In this document: piece by piece, positions 31,901 through 33,777 of the stretch
Layout of the letters: every line of letters starts with the position of its first letter
Numbering within the stretch: position 1 is the first letter of the stretch
NCBI GenBank assembly: GCA_964402405.1
Contig: CAYOCE010000012.1
Span: 1 to 33,777 of the forward strand
Direction: 5' to 3'
DNA length: 33,777 nt
Origin: CAYOCE01 sp964402405
Lineage (GTDB): Bacteria > Pseudomonadota > Alphaproteobacteria > UBA7879
The notes under the pieces: model-generated
What the model saw: only the letters and a program-made list of their open reading frames with translations
Database searches by the model: none
Told to the model about the DNA's origin: nothing
Translations under genes and position numbers: made by a program

Positions 31901-33777
31901 GGAAAGTGGGGACATTGCCTTTAGAAAGATGAGACCAACGGATCTTCCCCTACGACATCTTGCCAAGCTCCAAGCAGGTGCAACCATTGTTATGGATCTG
32001 AGGAATCGGGCCATGGTAATAGGGGGAACGATGGAGGCTCCTCTTATGGTCCTTGGAAATGCAGGGAATATTACGTTGCAAGGACATTTCGGAGGGATTT
32101 ACCTAAAGAAATTCACCCCTATCCAAAGCCTAAGCAATATTTATTTTGGTCGTCCGTCGGTGCTCTTTACGCTGGATGAAACAGGGACTACCCCTAGCTT
32201 CATTACGCCTATTGTTCCGGAAATGGGACGTTCTATTCCTAATCTAGCGCCGCCTCTTTTACTAGACAAAAACCCTCAAAAGGAGGGAGATCTTCTTATT
32301 ATTGATCCTAACCTCCGGCACGAGCTGCCCGAATTCCTGCAGGTAGACACCCTCCAGCAGGCGCTGATGGATAATATTGGCAGGTCCTCCTTTAGGAGAA
32401 ACTTCGAGAATCCAGAGGATATCTTCCGCGTTCTCCGCCAGAACGCCTACACCTATGGGGAATTTCTTTTAGCGAGAGAAAAAGAATTAATCCAGCAATA
32501 TGGACCTCAGTCTGATTATCTCTCCCAGCTGTCCAAAAAGTACCCTATGGACGCCCCCATGGTCCTTTATAGACTGAAGAGGCCAGGAAATGAATACCTC
32601 CTGGAGGCCATTCTCTTTACCCCTGCCGACTACGCCCGACAGGGGCGCCTTGGAGGATCTGGGGTTATGACTGGCGAATTACTTTATTTTAAAAGTGATC
32701 AATACAGGATAAAAGGTAAGAATGTGCCAGCTCTTCCTGCCCCTCAAGAGGATCAAGAGACAGGCGTGGTAGCCCATCCTCAAGCCTCTATCCTCACTAC
32801 TATCAAGATTGATAACGGTGCCATCAATGTAACAAGACACCTCTTAGCTGAGGGCTTCAACTGGCTTATTCATCGCTCTTACTGGCGAGATGCATGGGGA
32901 CAATATCATGCAGCCCCCCATGTGGGACTTTATGCAGAGCTTGGAGAATTGATTGGGGACACCCTAGAAGGGAATGCCGCAATTGAAGGAAATGCCTTTG
33001 CTATTCATATGAAGCGAGCGGACCTTAGTGGCACCATGAATATTAGAGATGCCCTCTTATGGAATGTCATCGAAGCTCACCTCAGGCGCGGTCAGCACAC
33101 ATGGACCGAAACTATTGCGTGCGAGGTAGAAAAATCCTTCCTAGGGTTTTCAAGTAGTCACACTAATCATGTAACAGTGACCCATCGAGAATCTCTCCCC
33201 CTTGATATCAGCGGATCTTATAAAGCGGGGGCATGGCTTACCCCGGATCAACTGACCCCAGAGCTGAGAAATCTCTTTGCAAGCAGTGCTGCTGTAGACG
33301 TCCTTCCCCGTCCCGAAAGCATAATTGTTGAAGGAGCCCATCTCCATGCAGGATCTGGAGGGTATAGTCTTACGCTCAAGAAAATTTTTGAGCTACGTTC
33401 TATTATCGATCAAAGACCCCAGATGTATCAAACTTCTCGCAATACCACTTTCACCAGCCGCAGTGAGAGTGGCGTCATGTTGACACATTCTATCACCCAA
33501 GGAGCAATGATCTCAGAGGCCCACGACCATCTTCATACAGGTGAAAAGATCGGCATTTATGGCGGTATCGTTAGGGCCAGGGATCTTATTCACTTTGCTA
33601 CCCGTGACATGGATATCCACAGTGTCACTGTACGCAACCAAGGGGCGCCTTCCCTCTCCCGTCAGCGTATGGGGCCTGAGTATCAGGATACCGTCGCTAT
33701 CGCTAGCGTTACCAGTGACACGAATGATATTACCCTTGAAACCCTAGATACCCTCCATTTCAAGGGGGCTGAGATGA
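28950..33777 (+). CDS. Large filamentous-haemagglutinin/CdiA-like secreted protein, N-terminal part (3' partial)
   Basis: The frame stays open for 1609 codons to the window edge. Residues 1-~30 are a Sec signal (KTLSLLVILSHLVGQLF). The next ~1000 residues are rich in short beta-strands with repeating N-x-G turns (NWGTIFAD, NEGVIQA, NKGLIQVQG, NEGTLHVGG), the look of a right-handed beta-helix adhesin stalk of the two-partner-secretion type. From ~32300 the DNA becomes visibly GC-richer and the protein changes to a mixed region (LQVDTLQQALMDNIG, YTYGEFLLAREKELI, NEYLLEAILFTPADY) as found in CdiA-like proteins. The C-terminal toxin lies outside the window. No TpsB/CdiB transporter gene is present here. 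It could resemble the protein whose tail opens the window. Confidence 0.85.
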   Translation, partial: MITKFFRKTLSLLVILSHLVGQLFTTQCHGGFLEEGDTLSFRVTQLVSHTVDTRSLEDLYRKKSQTLEASGIRASTLKAKIRTDWSLSRGVHIHLGHSRTPSEKGIDPADPKLSASQTLYFKEDGSVDLSRIQGWRGSLAEEYNLDKYLLLSETKEGAVNLTLASQETKTPMGVSFLLTHTPASTEMDPPTTQVIIQGAIGKLKIDLETDGEIYTDSTSVLLAKDLKLTGSDVYNWGTIFADTLKITAKGKDGSVGRIRNAIGGKIGSMSALDLNAQWITNLGHLGTTAKSSEKVRIHSSIFGNAVSGGVFGLKAEEAPDSAHLNMETDVFSNFGSVQGDVLNLKTSERFYQHKGETQFYGALEYVDGVLCWVEKDTPHTVVADSRINITQEGNFTLNGFSKNKGSISSQAKLTIEDSVGYWILGDNILENEGVIQAVEKMKIVLGGFLNRGQVVTAGKYGCFSFLGRNFVNMGVLEQWCSEIHARDIINYKGAILSTYRFIKWWGSYENVEGYILDEYPEKPDLEDQDPEKIWIQDGKIIDSKRPHGFYNLGGTYIAKGEREFSLNGNTVIINQPYNGRPGIMSVDGGLTIKGEPYALYTITNEGTLHVGGNGLKIPGPYGIIYNKGLIQVQGLLDIKGFIVDFSDPNSKLIVNGNTRLEGTHELSLRGQTGFQGNLDIFPIKNFFYATDTLRCTDLLTLHFDSPYIFTRAIHQRGKFRVNTLSSLKSHVNIKADGGIYLRSDDEISFGIDNDHLVDVFSAKGPVEITGKSVDLRYARVFGHESTKVKSTEGGIVLGHEREEIAEFQRDFPWYPSHMTLTSPTYKKKIQNGAIIASNSKIILDAHTTAEIRFGEILSVKKIRINALNKILTYSAQIKGRKVFLKSPFYESTLSEHLPLHGVDRYGGAYFQVDDSEGSRVYALQDIHLDVAGFNIVNGELLAGNKIWLKDTSIEEFPSSSSVFTSITRRERFEEWVPTYKTGRGESGDIAFRKMRPTDLPLRHLAKLQAGATIVMDLRNRAMVIGGTMEAPLMVLGNAGNITLQGHFGGIYLKKFTPIQSLSNIYFGRPSVLFTLDETGTTPSFITPIVPEMGRSIPNLAPPLLLDKNPQKEGDLLIIDPNLRHELPEFLQVDTLQQALMDNIGRSSFRRNFENPEDIFRVLRQNAYTYGEFLLAREKELIQQYGPQSDYLSQLSKKYPMDAPMVLYRLKRPGNEYLLEAILFTPADYARQGRLGGSGVMTGELLYFKSDQYRIKGKNVPALPAPQEDQETGVVAHPQASILTTIKIDNGAINVTRHLLAEGFNWLIHRSYWRDAWGQYHAAPHVGLYAELGELIGDTLEGNAAIEGNAFAIHMKRADLSGTMNIRDALLWNVIEAHLRRGQHTWTETIACEVEKSFLGFSSSHTNHVTVTHRESLPLDISGSYKAGAWLTPDQLTPELRNLFASSAAVDVLPRPESIIVEGAHLHAGSGGYSLTLKKIFELRSIIDQRPQMYQTSRNTTFTSRSESGVMLTHSITQGAMISEAHDHLHTGEKIGIYGGIVRARDLIHFATRDMDIHSVTVRNQGAPSLSRQRMGPEYQDTVAIASVTSDTNDITLETLDTLHFKGAEM

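Overview
The window reads as accessory DNA of a low-GC, host-associated, probably intracellular bacterium. An amoeba-associated alphaproteobacterium of the Holosporales/Rickettsiales kind is my best guess. The guess rests on style: many small secreted proteins with Sec signals and acidic Ser-rich linkers, an F-box protein, CDI-type haemagglutinin toxins, Tn3 and IS110 transposons and a plasmid-type replicon. No ribosomal or housekeeping gene is present to confirm it.

Layout. (1) 1-4971: the 3' end of a CdiA-like contact-dependent-inhibition locus. It holds a haemagglutinin tail with a PD-(D/E)xK-like toxin, its immunity gene, a second signal-peptide-bearing toxin cassette (GIY-YIG-like) with its own immunity gene, and an orphan pre-toxin fragment whose 3' end has been replaced by nine codons of a resolvase gene. 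(2) 4941-16214: two large inverted arms (4941-7974 and 13824-16214). Each carries a secreted protein with an H-x-E ... C-x2-C deaminase-like zinc signature, followed by a 238-aa secreted partner. The left arm also holds a Sel1-like gene. Between the arms lie Tn3 transposase and effector remnants, a DUF234-type ATPase, a secreted F-box protein, a decayed immunity-gene tail and a 50-aa lipoprotein. (3) 16161-19956: a Tn3-family tnpR/tnpA core with a res-like spacer. The right arm sits inside a larger element bounded by tnpA-type ends at 13901 and 19956, so the deaminase and partner genes look like transposon cargo. (4) 20111-23831: a secreted PD-(D/E)xK nuclease, a third deaminase-like protein coupled to a secreted zinc-finger protein, and a second serine recombinase. 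(5) 24050-28530: a plasmid-like replicon with ParA, a winged-helix Rep-like protein and iteron-like repeats, some of them inside the rep reading frame. It is bounded by ~290-bp inverted repeats, and an IS110-family element has cut off the last codons of rep. (6) 28921-33777: a 10-codon leader ORF translationally coupled to the N-terminal part of another very large haemagglutinin, which runs off the window.

Together these are an arsenal of secreted toxins or effectors (nucleases, putative deaminases, an F-box protein) being shuffled by transposons. In the inverted arms the flanking non-coding DNA is almost unchanged while the mature effector sequences differ greatly, which suggests diversification or cassette exchange.
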